64,000 bases of DNA. Source: Sinorhizobium alkalisoli (GTDB lineage Bacteria; Pseudomonadota; Alphaproteobacteria; Rhizobiales; Rhizobiaceae). The stretch's first letter is position 1, and each line of letters begins with the position of its first letter. The translations under genes and the position numbers were made by a program. The stretch covers positions 186,001 to 250,000 of the forward strand of contig NZ_CP034910.1 of NCBI RefSeq assembly GCF_008932245.1, read 5' to 3'. Positions 52,299 to 62,135 of the stretch are shown one piece after another. Below the pieces are notes generated by a model. It saw nothing but the letters and a program-made list of their open reading frames with translations, was not told the DNA's origin and made no database searches.

Positions 52299-52358
52299 TT
52301 CGTTTAAGTGAAAAAATCTCGAAATCGCAGGCAGGGCTTAGCCACAGCGGGAGGAAAC

Positions 52359-54236
52359 ATGTCCAATACGATCAGACTGACGGCGGCTCAGGCCACCATT
52401 CAATATCTCCAGAAGCAATATTCGGTCTTCGACGGCGACCGGGAACGGCTCATCGGAGGCATCTTCGGCATTTTCGGTCACGGCAATGTAGCCTCGATCA
52501 GCCAAGCGATCGAGGAATATGGCGCGGACCTGCCCTATTACCAGCCGAAGAACGAGCAGGCGATGGTTCATTCCGCGATGGGCTATGCCAAGATGAAGAA
52601 CCGCCGCGCGACCCTGGCCTGCACCGCCTCCATCGGCCCGGGCTCGACGAACATGATTACTGGGGCGGCGACCGCGACGGTGAACCGGATTCCGGTCCTG
52701 CTCTTCGCCTCCGACACCTTCGCGCACCGCCGCACGGGCAACGTGTTGCAGCAGCTCGAGCATCCCGTCGACGGTGATCTCACGGTCAACGATTGCTTCC
52801 GCCCGATCAGCCGCTTTTTCGACCGCATCTCGCGCCCCGAGCAGATCCTGACCGCCCTGCCCGAGGCAATGCGCGTGCTCACCGATCCCGCCGATACCGG
52901 TGCAGTCACGATCTCGTTCCCCCAGGATGTCGAAGGCGAAGCATATAACTATCCCGTCGAATTCTTCCGCGATCGGAACTGGGTTATCCGCCGCCGCGAG
53001 CCATCGCAGGACGATGTGGACGAGGCGATTGCCGTGCTCTCGAAGGCCCGCTCGCCGCTGATCATCGCCGGCGGCGGCGTGCGCTATTCAGCGGCCGAAC
53101 GCACGCTACGCGACTTCGCCGATGAATTCGGGATTCCGGTCGCCGAGACCCACGCCGGCAAGGGGGTCAGCCTCGACACACCGTTCTGCCTTGGCGGCAT
53201 GGGCGTGACCGGAACGGGCGCGGCCGGGCGGATCGCCGAACGGGCCGACGTCGTCGTGGCCATCGGCACGCGCCTGCAGGATTTCCAGACGGGCTCCCGC
53301 TCGGCGTTCCACGATCCCGATGTCACCTTCGTCTCGATCAACAACAACAGCTACGACGCTCACAAACTGCGCGGCGTACCGTTGGTCGGCGATGCCCGGT
53401 TGTCCATCGAGCGCATCGCGGTGGGTCTGCGCGCGGCCGGCTATGCGACCGCGAGCACCTATCGCGAGGAGATCAGGTCGCGGCAGGCTGAATGGAAGGA
53501 AGCCTATCGCAATGACATCGCCGTGACGCCCGGGGGCGAGCTGAACTATGGCACCATCACGCGTATCCTTAACGAGGCGACGCGGGCCGGTGACGTGGTG
53601 ATCGCGGCGGCCGGCACACCGCCCGGCGAGATCCACAAAGGATGGGACAACTCGAACGGCTCGAAGGCCTTCCTGGAATTCGGCTTCTCCACGATGGGCC
53701 ACGAAATCCCGGCCGCCATCGGCGCGCGGCTCGCCAATCGCGGCGACGACGAGATCTTTGTCCTCATCGGCGATGGCACCTATCTGATGGGGCCGACCGA
53801 GATCGTCACCGCCGTGCAGGAAAACGCCAGGATCACCGTGGTCGTCGTCGAGAACTACGGCTACCAATGCATCCGCGACCTGCAGGAAAACTCGACCGGC
53901 ATCGACAATCTCGGCAACGAGTTCCGCGCGCGCGACAACGACGTGCTTCGCCCCAACGGCAGCTATCTCGAAGTCGACTATGCCGAAAATGCCCGCTCCA
54001 TGGGCGCCACGGTGCTGTCGGCCGCCGACGAGGAACAGTTCAGGCAAGCATTGGCGAAGGCACGCCCCGTTCGCGGGCCGGTGGTAATCGTCGTCAAGGC
54101 GGAGAAGCGCGGCCGCTCCATCGGCTCCGGCGTATGGTGGGATGTCGGCGCGGCGGAGGTGACCAACACCAGTTCCGTTTCCGACGCGACCACGAAATTC
54201 CGCGCCGGCGAACGCAACCAGCGCTATCTCGGTTGA
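52359..54236 (+). CDS. iolD: IolD-like TPP-dependent trihydroxycyclohexanedione hydrolase
   Basis: A 625-residue thiamine-diphosphate enzyme of the acetolactate-synthase fold: TPP-activating Glu in YQPKNEQAMVHSAMG, the middle domain (PLIIAGGGVRYSAAE) and the C-terminal TPP/Mg motif LIGDGTYLMG...VVVENYGYQ. The length and motifs fit 3D-(3,5/4)-trihydroxycyclohexane-1,2-dione hydrolase, the ring-opening step of inositol catabolism. The start is ATG 52359 after GGGAGGAAAC; the frame is open to 52308. It is followed by the lactonase gene in an operon. A related substrate other than myo-inositol is possible because iolB, iolC and iolJ are absent here. Confidence 0.87.
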   Translation: MSNTIRLTAAQATIQYLQKQYSVFDGDRERLIGGIFGIFGHGNVASISQAIEEYGADLPYYQPKNEQAMVHSAMGYAKMKNRRATLACTASIGPGSTNMITGAATATVNRIPVLLFASDTFAHRRTGNVLQQLEHPVDGDLTVNDCFRPISRFFDRISRPEQILTALPEAMRVLTDPADTGAVTISFPQDVEGEAYNYPVEFFRDRNWVIRRREPSQDDVDEAIAVLSKARSPLIIAGGGVRYSAAERTLRDFADEFGIPVAETHAGKGVSLDTPFCLGGMGVTGTGAAGRIAERADVVVAIGTRLQDFQTGSRSAFHDPDVTFVSINNNSYDAHKLRGVPLVGDARLSIERIAVGLRAAGYATASTYREEIRSRQAEWKEAYRNDIAVTPGGELNYGTITRILNEATRAGDVVIAAAGTPPGEIHKGWDNSNGSKAFLEFGFSTMGHEIPAAIGARLANRGDDEIFVLIGDGTYLMGPTEIVTAVQENARITVVVVENYGYQCIRDLQENSTGIDNLGNEFRARDNDVLRPNGSYLEVDYAENARSMGATVLSAADEEQFRQALAKARPVRGPVVIVVKAEKRGRSIGSGVWWDVGAAEVTNTSSVSDATTKFRAGERNQRYLG

Positions 54237-54247
54237 GGAGAAAGGCA

Positions 54248-55120
54248 ATGAACCTCGAACCGAAGCTGCTGCTTGCTGCGCAAACGGAGCTTGGGGAGTG
54301 CCCGGTCTGGGATCCGGACCGGGGTGTGCTCTTTTTCATGGATATCACCGGCAAGAAGCTACATGCCTATGATTGGAGCACGGGCGAAGATCGGGTGCTG
54401 GAACTTCCGGCACTCGGCGGAGCGCTGGCTCTGGCCCAAGACGGCCGGCTCATCGCCGGCCTTCAGAACGGAATCCATTGGATTGACCCCGAGTCGGGCA
54501 CAGTTGAATTCATCATCGATCCGGAACCGGACAAGCCTGACCACCGGCTGAACGAAGGCAAATGCGATCCTGAGGGCCGGTTTTGGGTCGGCTCCATCTC
54601 GACCCTCGGCCGCTTTCCAACCGGTTGCCTCTACCGGCTGGAAAAGGAGGGCTCGGTAACCACGGTCCTGAACGAAGTCAGAGTGCCGAATACATTGGCC
54701 TGGCTGCCGGATGCAAGGCACATGGTCTTCGCCGACAGCGAAACGAAGCAGATCTGGCGCTTCCAGTACGACGCCGGCACCGGGGTAATCAGCAATCGTG
54801 AGGTCTTCATCGACGTCGGCGACTTTACCGGCATCCCCGATGGCGTCGCGGTCGATACGGAGAGCGGCCTGTGGATCGCCGAATTCGGCGGCGGGGCCGT
54901 GCATCGCTTCTCGGCGGAGGGCAAGCGCATCGGCAAGATCGTCCTGCCGGCGACGCAGGTGACGTCCTGCGTCTTCGCAGGCCCCGATCTGCGGCATCTG
55001 GTGATCATCACGACGAAGCGGTTGCTGGACGAAGACGGGCGAAAATCACAGCCCCACTCCGGCGATCTCTTCGTCGTGGAACCGGGCGTGCGGGGGCTTC
55101 CACCGCATGTCTTCCAATAG
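54248..55120 (+). CDS. SMP-30/gluconolactonase family protein
   Basis: A 290-residue six-bladed beta-propeller lactonase: LGECPVWDPDRGVLFF (metal-ligand Glu), RLNEGKCDPEGRFWVGS (Asn and Asp region) and GIPDGVAVDTESGLWIA. The family hydrolyses sugar lactones using a divalent metal. ATG 54248 with GAGGAGAAAGG upstream; the frame is open further back only as an overlap with the IolD-like gene. Second and last gene of the plus-strand operon; a strong terminator follows. Confidence 0.88.
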   Translation: MNLEPKLLLAAQTELGECPVWDPDRGVLFFMDITGKKLHAYDWSTGEDRVLELPALGGALALAQDGRLIAGLQNGIHWIDPESGTVEFIIDPEPDKPDHRLNEGKCDPEGRFWVGSISTLGRFPTGCLYRLEKEGSVTTVLNEVRVPNTLAWLPDARHMVFADSETKQIWRFQYDAGTGVISNREVFIDVGDFTGIPDGVAVDTESGLWIAEFGGGAVHRFSAEGKRIGKIVLPATQVTSCVFAGPDLRHLVIITTKRLLDEDGRKSQPHSGDLFVVEPGVRGLPPHVFQ

Positions 55121-55123
55121 ACG

Positions 55124-55153
55124 AAACCCGGGCGGCGCGAGCCGCCCGGGTTT
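55124..55153. terminator. Bidirectional rho-independent terminator
   Basis: AAACCCGGGCGGC and GCCGCCCGGGTTT form a perfect 13-bp stem with a GCGA loop, followed by T runs on both strands. It lies between the convergent lactonase and binding-protein genes and should stop both. Confidence 0.93.
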
Positions 55154-55156
55154 TCT

Positions 55157-56050
55157 CTACCGCGTGCCAGCCTTCACGCCCTGCTCGGCCTCATCGATAT
55201 TTGACAGGTCGACGATGGCGGGGCCGGTATAGATATCGGCGGCGAGGGTGAAGCCCTGGGTCTTGTGCATCCACATGTGCTGCACCGCCAGGAAGCCCTG
55301 CAGATATTGCTGGCTGTCGATCGTCGCCATGATCCGACCGGAGCGGATTCCGTCGAGCTGGAGCTGGGCAACGTCGAAGGTCAGGTGTTTCCAAGTCCGT
55401 CCGGAGCCGACAAGGGCTTCGGCATCGAGGACCGCCTGCGCGCCCGGAGGGCCGAGGGTGAGGACGGCGTCCACGTCCGGATGGCTTTCCATATAGTCGG
55501 CGACGGCCCTGGCACAGGCCTCCGGCTCGCCCCCCGGAACGCGCAGACGTTCCGCGGGAACGCCGGCCTTGTCGACAGCGCTTTTGAAACCGTGCCAGCG
55601 GTCGCCATGGCAGATATGCTCATAGAGATAGTGGTCGACACACATCGCCGCGCGCGGCTTCACATTCTCCAGCAGATAGCGGCCAGCAAGTTCACCTGCG
55701 TTGAAATCGTCACCGCCGATGTAGAATAGGTAGGGGATGCGCTCGCCTTCCGGCCTTCCGTCCTTCGCGTTGACGCAGATGACCGGGATGCCATCCGCGA
55801 TCGTCGCCTTCAGGGCGCCCTCCACGGCCGCCACGTCCGGCACCGTCGAGATAATCCCGTCGGGGCGGGCATGGCGTGCGCCGTCGATCAGGCCGGCCTG
55901 TATTTCGGGCGAGAACCTGCCGGGGCGCAGATGCTCGACATCGACATCGAACCGCGCGGCAGCATCCAGCAACCCGCGGCGGAACACCTCCCAGAAGACA
56001 TCGCCCAGGATATCATGGGTGACCGCATAAATTTTCAGTCTCTTGCTCAT
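55157..56050 (-). CDS. Periplasmic-binding-like sugar-binding protein without signal peptide
   Basis: A 297-residue type 1 periplasmic-binding fold (Peripla_BP_4): starts MSKRLKIYAVTHDILGDVFW, with hinge/ligand segments such as GIPVICVNAKDGRP, FYIGGDDFNAGELAGRYLLE and VDAVLTLGPPGAQ. It has no signal sequence or lipobox, and no permease or ATPase gene is nearby. It may be a cytoplasmic sensor of the pathway substrate or be annotated too short; no longer in-frame start was found. It precedes the IolE-like gene's end by 60 bases on the same strand. Confidence 0.78.
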   Translation of the reverse strand: MSKRLKIYAVTHDILGDVFWEVFRRGLLDAAARFDVDVEHLRPGRFSPEIQAGLIDGARHARPDGIISTVPDVAAVEGALKATIADGIPVICVNAKDGRPEGERIPYLFYIGGDDFNAGELAGRYLLENVKPRAAMCVDHYLYEHICHGDRWHGFKSAVDKAGVPAERLRVPGGEPEACARAVADYMESHPDVDAVLTLGPPGAQAVLDAEALVGSGRTWKHLTFDVAQLQLDGIRSGRIMATIDSQQYLQGFLAVQHMWMHKTQGFTLAADIYTGPAIVDLSNIDEAEQGVKAGTR

Positions 56051-56110
56051 AGGTAAGCCCTATCCTTAGTATCGAATGTCGGCGGACGGCTGAGGCCGCC
56101 CGCGGAGTGC

Positions 56111-56998
56111 TCAGAAACCCACCGACTTGAGATAGGCAAGGCTCTTGCGGGCGTCACCTAGCGGGTCGAAGGAGAGCGTCGGATCGATATCCTGCTCGAT
56201 AGTGGCAGCGCCGTTATAGCCGAGCGTCTTGATGGCGTTGGCCAACTTTTCCCAGTCAACCACACCTGCTCCCATCGGGCAGAAGATTTTCTGCTCGACG
56301 GCGGCGAGGAATGGAATCTTCTCCGCCAGAACGCGCTTGTGGACGTCGGGGTCGATATCCTTGAAATGGAAATACTGCACGCGCTTGGCATGCCGCTCGT
56401 AGAAGGCGACGGGATCGATCCCGGCATAGGCCATGTGACCGGTGTCGATGCAGATCCCGACGCGTTCGGCATCGAGCCGCTGGAGTACACCTTCTATCTC
56501 ATCCTCGAACTCGATGTAGCAGCCTGCATGTTGATGGACGACCGGCTTCACGCCGGAAGCGAGCGCGATATCGGCGATGCGGTCGATGAGGCCGATCATA
56601 TGTTCGAACTGGCTGTCGCTCAGCTTCTTGGCGAAGTCGCGGCGACCGGCGGTCGCCATCCGTTCCTCGGAGATATGGTCGATGGTGACGAGGTAGCGGC
56701 CGCCCACGGCCGACAGCAGCTCGACGGTTCGAGCGGTGTTTTCGAGCACGGCGTCCGTGTTCGCGGGATCGTGAAGGATTTGGAAGACGAAGCCGGCGGC
56801 GACAGTCAGCCCGCGGCTCAGAAACTCGTTCGCGAGCTTTTTCGGGTCGGTCGGGTAGAAGCCGTAGGGACCGAGTTCAGTGTGGCTGTAGCCAGCTTCG
56901 GCAATCTCGTCCATGACCTTATGCCATGGCGGGTTCTTCGGGTCGTCGGCATAGTCGACGCCCCAGGACACCGGGGCGTTCGCGAGTTTCACGTGCAT
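56111..56998 (-). CDS. IolE-like sugar phosphate isomerase/dehydratase (TIM barrel)
   Basis: A 295-residue AP-endonuclease-2-fold protein: NAPVSWGVDYADD at the N-terminus (as in IolE), ELGPYGFYPTDPKKLA, VVHQHAGCYIEFEDEIEGVL (metal ligands) and GICIDTGHMAYAGIDP with YFHFKDIDP. IolE dehydrates 2-keto-myo-inositol, the step before IolD. ATG 56998 has GGAGGAAT upstream. It is divergent from the LacI regulator across a dyad. Together with the Gfo/Idh enzymes and IolD this supports a cyclitol-type pathway; an epimerase role cannot be excluded. Confidence 0.83.
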   Translation of the reverse strand: MHVKLANAPVSWGVDYADDPKNPPWHKVMDEIAEAGYSHTELGPYGFYPTDPKKLANEFLSRGLTVAAGFVFQILHDPANTDAVLENTARTVELLSAVGGRYLVTIDHISEERMATAGRRDFAKKLSDSQFEHMIGLIDRIADIALASGVKPVVHQHAGCYIEFEDEIEGVLQRLDAERVGICIDTGHMAYAGIDPVAFYERHAKRVQYFHFKDIDPDVHKRVLAEKIPFLAAVEQKIFCPMGAGVVDWEKLANAIKTLGYNGAATIEQDIDPTLSFDPLGDARKSLAYLKSVGF

Positions 56999-57054
56999 GG
57001 GATTCCTCCATTTTCCAACGGTCATTTCGCTGGTCTCTCAACCGTCTAGCCGCA

Positions 57055-57072
57055 TTTGCATAGCAATGCAAT
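57055..57072. promoter_or_regulatory. LacI-type operator candidate, copy 2
   Basis: TTTGCATAGCAATGCAAT: TTGCAT and ATGCAA arms around a 4-base centre, in the divergent region between the IolE-like gene and the LacI gene. It shares 16 of 18 bases with 52281-52298, implying one regulator binds both. Confidence 0.75.
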
Positions 57073-57163
57073 AATTTTTGAATAGCTATCCACTATCTGG
57101 CTAGGATTTCCCTGTTCCTATGCTATTTTCTGGTCCAATGAGATCCAGCAGATCGGACGCCAG

Positions 57164-58204
57164 TTGAAAAAAAGCGCAAAAGTCATGGACGGTGGGCCGT
57201 TTCGAAAGAAATACGCGTCATCTATCGACGTCGCCCGGCTCGCGGGGGTGTCGCAGTCGGCTGTTTCCCGCACGTTTACCGAGGGTGCCAGCGTTTCTCC
57301 GAAGACTCGAGAAAAAGTGATGAAGGCGGCCGAGGAGTTAGGTTATGGGCCGAGCATTATTCCAAAGATAATGCTGACTCACAAATCTTCTCTGATCGCC
57401 ATCGTGAGCGGTGGGCTGTACAACCCGTTTTACGCGGGCGTGGTCGAAAAACTCTCTCACGCGGTTCAGAAATATGGTTCGAACGTCATGCTCTTCTCCG
57501 TGAACCACGGAGAATATATCGATGAGATCATTCCGGATATACTAAGCTACCGGGTAGATGGTATCGTCTCGGCTCTTTCTATTGTCTCTCCAGAGGCCGC
57601 TGAGCGTTGCGCAAAGATGCACACGCCGGTCGTCCTCTTCAACAATAAACTCTCCAACGAGTGGGTTGCTTCGATCTGCAGCGACAATGTGGAGGGCGGA
57701 CGCCAGGTCGCTGCCCTCTTCTTGGAACGTGGTGCGAGACGGTGCGCATACATCGGGGGAAAAAAGGGCAATCTCGCGAGTGAGGACCGCTTTGCGGGGT
57801 ATCTGAGTGGCCTTAGGCAAAACGGCATCAACGATGTGGCTGTGGCTTACGGAGATTTCCGACACGACGAGGCCTTCGAAGCAGCTAAAAAGCTTCTCTC
57901 CTCGCGCAAGCCACCCGACGCCATATTCTGCGCCAACGATTTGATGGCGATCGGTGCAATGGAAGCGGTCAAAGCCCTAGGTTTGTCAGTTCCTGACGAC
58001 GTGATCATCGCTGGGTTTGATGATATCCCGGCTGCGGCGTGGCCAAGTTTCGACCTGACGACAGTCCGACAGGATGGTGATGCGATGATTGGCCGGGCGA
58101 TGGACCAACTTGCGCGCATGATTGACGGAGAGCACCTCGCTGGAAATTCGCTTCATCTGATACGAGCTCCGCTTGTCGAGAGAGGATCTACTGCACGCAA
58201 GTGA
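57164..58204 (+). CDS. LacI-family transcriptional regulator of the cyclitol-type island
   Basis: A regulator of about 340 residues with a LacI helix-turn-helix (SSIDVARLAGVSQSAVSRTF, then SVSPKTREKVMKAAEELGYG) and a periplasmic-binding-like effector domain (IAIVSGGLYNPFYAGVV to the end; CANDLMAIGAMEAVKALGL, IAGFDDIPAAAWPSF). The start is TTG 57164 or ATG 57185; the helix-turn-helix is complete with either. Divergent from the IolE-like gene with the 18-bp dyad between, so it probably represses both operons and itself. Effector unknown, presumably a pathway sugar. Confidence 0.9.
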   Translation: MKKSAKVMDGGPFRKKYASSIDVARLAGVSQSAVSRTFTEGASVSPKTREKVMKAAEELGYGPSIIPKIMLTHKSSLIAIVSGGLYNPFYAGVVEKLSHAVQKYGSNVMLFSVNHGEYIDEIIPDILSYRVDGIVSALSIVSPEAAERCAKMHTPVVLFNNKLSNEWVASICSDNVEGGRQVAALFLERGARRCAYIGGKKGNLASEDRFAGYLSGLRQNGINDVAVAYGDFRHDEAFEAAKKLLSSRKPPDAIFCANDLMAIGAMEAVKALGLSVPDDVIIAGFDDIPAAAWPSFDLTTVRQDGDAMIGRAMDQLARMIDGEHLAGNSLHLIRAPLVERGSTARK

Positions 58205-58314
58205 CGAGAATCCATGTGAATTGAAACGGACGTCCAATCTCTTTGACGTGGCAGCCATTTTTTGAGCTTCGGCGACACGATAGCTGGGCGATGCATCGAC
58301 CTTCTTTTGCAGTA

Positions 58315-59748
58315 TCAAGCGATGTTGGGAAGCAAAAGGTCAACCGCTTTCTTTGCGTCGCCGTAGAACATGCGGGTGTTGTCCTTGTAGAACAGCGGGT
58401 TCTCGATGCCGGAATAGCCGGTGCCCTGGCCGCGCTTGGAGACGAACACCTGCTTGGCTTTCCAGACCTCGAGCACCGGCATGCCAGCAATCGGCGAGTT
58501 CGGGTCTTCCTGGGCGGCCGGATTGACGATGTCGTTGGAACCGATGACGATGACAACGTCGGTGTTGGGGAAGTCGTCGTTGATCTCGTCCATCTCCAGA
58601 ACGATGTCGTAGGGCACCTTGGCCTCGGCGAGCAGCACGTTCATGTGGCCCGGCAGGCGGCCGGCGACGGGGTGGATGGCGAAGCGCACCGTCTTGCCCG
58701 CTGCCCGCAGCTTGCGGGTAAGCTCGGACACGGACTGCTGGGCCTGCGCCACCGCCATGCCGTAGCCTGGAACGATGATGACACTGTCGGCATCGTTGAG
58801 CGAAGAGGCAACGCCGTCAGCGTCGATGGCGATCTGTTCGCCCGAAATCTCCATCGCCGGTCCCGTGGTGCCGCCGAAGCCGCCGAGGATGACCGAGATG
58901 AAGGAGCGATTCATCGCCTTGCACATGATGTAGGACAGGATCGCACCCGAGGAGCCGACCAGCGCGCCGGTGACGATCAGCAGATCGTTGCCGAGCGTGA
59001 AGCCGATGGCGGCGGCCGCCCAGCCGGAATAGGAGTTCAACATCGACACGACGACGGGCATGTCGGCGCCGCCGATGCCCATGATCAGATGATAGCCGAT
59101 GAAGAAGGCGAGAAGCGTCATGACAACAAGCGTCCAGGCACCCGCGCCGTTGGCATAAATCAACAGCAGCAGCAGCGACAGAATCGCGGCAGCCGCATTG
59201 AGGAAATGTCCGCCGGGAAGTTTCTTCGCCTTGCCGTCGACCTTGCCGGCCAGCTTGCCGAAGGCGATCACCGAACCGGTGAAGGTGACGGCGCCGATGA
59301 AGACGCCGAGGAAGACCTCGACCTTCATGATGGCAAGTTCTACCGGCGTCTTGTGGGCGAGAATGCCGGCAAAGCCCGATAGGGCTGAACGCGCGGCTTC
59401 GTCCATGCCGGCAATGTTGGCCGCTTCGATATGGGCATTGAAGCCGATGAAGACGGCGGCCAGGCCGACGAAGGAGTGCAGTGCAGCGACAAGCTGCGGC
59501 ATCTCGGTCATCTGCACGCGCGATGCGACGTAATAACCGAGCACCGAACCGCCTGATATCATGAAGAGAATGATGAAACAGTTGCCGACGCCGGGTCCGA
59601 AGATGGTGGCGACGACGGCGAGCGCCATGCCGACAATGCCGTACCAGACGGCGCGCTTGGCGCTCTCCTGACCGGACAGGCCACCGAGGGACAGGATGAA
59701 GAGAACAGCCGCAGAGATATAGGCGGCCGAAACGATACCGATGGTCAT
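58315..59748 (-). CDS. pntB: NAD(P) transhydrogenase beta subunit
   Basis: A 477-residue membrane protein of normal PntB length. About nine transmembrane helices are followed by a C-terminal NADP(H)-binding domain III ([15 protein letters not shown] with [10 protein letters not shown] fingerprint, [43 protein letters not shown]). With PntA it couples proton movement to hydride transfer between NADH and NADP+. It lies 16 bases after pntA and is the last gene of the HisD-like/SDR/pntAB run. It converges with the LacI gene. Confidence 0.95.
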   Translation of the reverse strand: MTIGIVSAAYISAAVLFILSLGGLSGQESAKRAVWYGIVGMALAVVATIFGPGVGNCFIILFMISGGSVLGYYVASRVQMTEMPQLVAALHSFVGLAAVFIGFNAHIEAANIAGMDEAARSALSGFAGILAHKTPVELAIMKVEVFLGVFIGAVTFTGSVIAFGKLAGKVDGKAKKLPGGHFLNAAAAILSLLLLLIYANGAGAWTLVVMTLLAFFIGYHLIMGIGGADMPVVVSMLNSYSGWAAAAIGFTLGNDLLIVTGALVGSSGAILSYIMCKAMNRSFISVILGGFGGTTGPAMEISGEQIAIDADGVASSLNDADSVIIVPGYGMAVAQAQQSVSELTRKLRAAGKTVRFAIHPVAGRLPGHMNVLLAEAKVPYDIVLEMDEINDDFPNTDVVIVIGSNDIVNPAAQEDPNSPIAGMPVLEVWKAKQVFVSKRGQGTGYSGIENPLFYKDNTRMFYGDAKKAVDLLLPNIA

Positions 59749-59764
59749 GATTGTGGCCTCTAGC

Positions 59765-61339
59765 TCAGGACTTCTGGAACATGGCGAGCATACGGCGCGT
59801 GACGAGGAACCCGCCGACGATGTTGATCGTGGCGACCAGCACCGACAGGGCCGCCAGCGTCACCACGAGCCAATGGCCCGAGCCGATCTGAAGAAGCGCG
59901 CCGAGAATGACGATACCGGAGACGGCATTCGTCACCGCCATCAGCGGCGTGTGGAGGGAATGGCTGACATTCCAGATGACCTGGAAGCCGACGAAGCAGG
60001 CGAGCACGAGGATCACGAAATGGCTCATGAAGCTGGCCGGCGCGACGGAACCGACCACGAGCAGTAGAGCGGTCGCGACGAACAGCAGGATGCCCTGGCT
60101 CTTCGTCTGCGCCTTGAAGGCGGCGACTTCCTTGGCCTTTTTCTCCTCAGGCGTCAGTTCTTTGGCTTTTTCCTTCGGCTTCTGCGCGGCGATCGCCTGG
60201 ATTTTTGGCGGTGGCGGCGGGAAGGTGATCTCACCATCCTTGGTGACCGTGGCACCACGAATGACGTCGTCTTCCATGTTGTGGGCGACGACACCATCCG
60301 TGCCCGGCGTCAGGTCCGTCATCATGTGGCGGATGTTGGTAGCATAGAGCATCGAGGCCTGGGCGGCCATCCGGCTCGGGAAGTCGGTATAGCCGACGAT
60401 GGTGACGCCGTTCGGCGACACGATCTTCTGGTCGGGCACCGTCAGGTCGCAATTGCCGCCACGTTCGGCTGCAAGGTCGACCACGACCGAGCCCGGCTTC
60501 ATCGCCGTGACCATGTCTTCCAGCCAGAGCTTGGGTGCATCACGGCCGGGGATCAGCGCCGTGGTGATGACGATGTCGATCTGCGGTGCGAGTTCGCGGA
60601 ACTTGGCCAGCTGCTTCTCGCGGAATTCCGGCGAGGACGGGGCGGCATAGCCACCGGTCGCGGCGCCATCCTGCTGCTGATCGGCGAAATCGAGATAGAC
60701 GAACTCGGCGCCCATCGACTCGATCTGCTCGGCAACTTCCGGGCGCACGTCGAAGGCATAGGTGATGGCGCCGAGCGAGGTCGCCGTGCCGATGGCGGCA
60801 AGACCGGCGACGCCTGCACCGATCACCAGCACCTTCGCCGGCGGCACCTTGCCGGCCGCCGTCACCTGGCCGGTGAAGAACCGCCCGAAATTGCTGCCGG
60901 CCTCGATGACAGCGCGATAGCCGGCGATATTGGCCATCGACGACAGGGCGTCCATCTTCTGGGCACGCGAGATGCGCGGCACCATATCCATGGCGATGAC
61001 GTTGACGCCGGTTGCCCGTGCCTGTTCGAGCAGGTCCTTGTTCTGTGCCGGATAGAAGAACGAGATAAGCGTCTTGCCCGCCGACAACCGCTCCATCTCG
61101 CCTGCCTCGGGCGGCCGCACCTTGGCAATCACCTCGGCTTCCGTCCACAAGGCACCCGCATCCGCAACCACCTCGACGCCCGCAGCCCGATACGCCTCGT
61201 CCGAAAAACCCGCAGGCAGTCCCGCGCCGATTTCTACAAGGCACTGATATCCCAATTTCTGAAGTTGTTTGGCGCTATCTGGCGTCATCGCGACACGCGC
61301 CTCTCCCCTAAACACCTCGCGCGGTGTGGCAATTTTCAT
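59765..61339 (-). CDS. pntA: NAD(P) transhydrogenase alpha subunit (undivided)
   Basis: A 524-residue protein. The alanine-dehydrogenase-like domain I binds NAD(H) ([52 protein letters not shown]). A charged linker ([20 protein letters not shown]) follows, then four C-terminal transmembrane helices. Many alpha-proteobacteria split this subunit into two genes; here it is one, as in E. coli. The start is ATG 61339 with AGGA upstream, 22 bases after the SDR gene, which suggests one transcript with the two dehydrogenases. Confidence 0.94.
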   Translation of the reverse strand: MKIATPREVFRGEARVAMTPDSAKQLQKLGYQCLVEIGAGLPAGFSDEAYRAAGVEVVADAGALWTEAEVIAKVRPPEAGEMERLSAGKTLISFFYPAQNKDLLEQARATGVNVIAMDMVPRISRAQKMDALSSMANIAGYRAVIEAGSNFGRFFTGQVTAAGKVPPAKVLVIGAGVAGLAAIGTATSLGAITYAFDVRPEVAEQIESMGAEFVYLDFADQQQDGAATGGYAAPSSPEFREKQLAKFRELAPQIDIVITTALIPGRDAPKLWLEDMVTAMKPGSVVVDLAAERGGNCDLTVPDQKIVSPNGVTIVGYTDFPSRMAAQASMLYATNIRHMMTDLTPGTDGVVAHNMEDDVIRGATVTKDGEITFPPPPPKIQAIAAQKPKEKAKELTPEEKKAKEVAAFKAQTKSQGILLFVATALLLVVGSVAPASFMSHFVILVLACFVGFQVIWNVSHSLHTPLMAVTNAVSGIVILGALLQIGSGHWLVVTLAALSVLVATINIVGGFLVTRRMLAMFQKS

Positions 61340-61361
61340 CGGCTCATTCCTGTTCACGTGT

Positions 61362-62135
61362 TCAGCCGGCGGTCCAGCCGCCATCGACCATAAGTGCAGA
61401 TCCCGTGATCATTGCTGCCGCGTCAGAAGCAAGAAACGTCACTGGCCCCATAATGTCCGTCAGCTCGCCTATGCGCCCAAGCTTGATCTTCTCCTCGATC
61501 CATTGCACCCGCTCCGGGTTGGAAAACGTCTGCTCCGCCAACGGCGTGCGGATGAATGTCGGGCAGATCGTGTTCACCCGAATGCCGTGCCGGCCCCATT
61601 CGATCGCCATCGACTTGGTAAAGCCTTCGACGGCATGTTTCGTTGCGCTGTAGACGGCACGGTCGATGCCGCCGACATGCGCCATCTGCGAAGAAATGTT
61701 GATCAGCGAACCGCTGCGTTTTTCCGCAACAAGTTTCCGGGCAACAGCGCGGGTGACGAAATACGCGCCGCGCACATTGGTCCCCATTACCGTATCGAAG
61801 TCAGACAGCGTGGTCTCGAGCGCCGGCCCATGGCGAGCCAGCCCCGCGCTGTTGACGAGGATATCGAACGCCGGAGCATCTTCGATGGCCCGCTCGGTGG
61901 ACTCGACGTCTTCAACATCCATTGCCAGTGCGATCGAACTGAGCCCGATCTCCCTCAACGCTTCCACGGTCCGCCCGAGCTTTCCAATCGAACGAGCTGC
62001 AAGCGTGACCTGAGCGCCGGCCTCCGCAAGGGCGATGGCGGCCGCCTGGCCGATGCCTGACGATGCACCAACGACAAGCGCAGTTTTGCCGTTGAGGCGG
62101 AAGGACGGAGTACGCGGTAAGGCGGACGAGGTCAT
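61362..62135 (-). CDS. Short-chain dehydrogenase (glucose-dehydrogenase-like)
   Basis: A 257-residue classical [23 protein letters not shown] (cofactor), NSAGLARHG, Ser in [12 protein letters not shown] and Tyr/Lys in [11 protein letters not shown]. Start ATG 62135 overlaps the HisD-like stop by 4 bases (ATGA), so translation is coupled. It probably catalyses the second oxidation or a reduction in the same pathway as the HisD-like enzyme. Cofactor preference not determined. Confidence 0.9.
   Translation of the reverse strand: MTSSALPRTPSFRLNGKTALVVGASSGIGQAAAIALAEAGAQVTLAARSIGKLGRTVEALREIGLSSIALAMDVEDVESTERAIEDAPAFDILVNSAGLARHGPALETTLSDFDTVMGTNVRGAYFVTRAVARKLVAEKRSGSLINISSQMAHVGGIDRAVYSATKHAVEGFTKSMAIEWGRHGIRVNTICPTFIRTPLAEQTFSNPERVQWIEEKIKLGRIGELTDIMGPVTFLASDAAAMITGSALMVDGGWTAG

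Noticed and set aside
58243..59382. 379-codon plus-strand frame opposite pntB
   Set aside because: Shadow of a conserved membrane protein gene; His/Arg/Asp-rich with no family.
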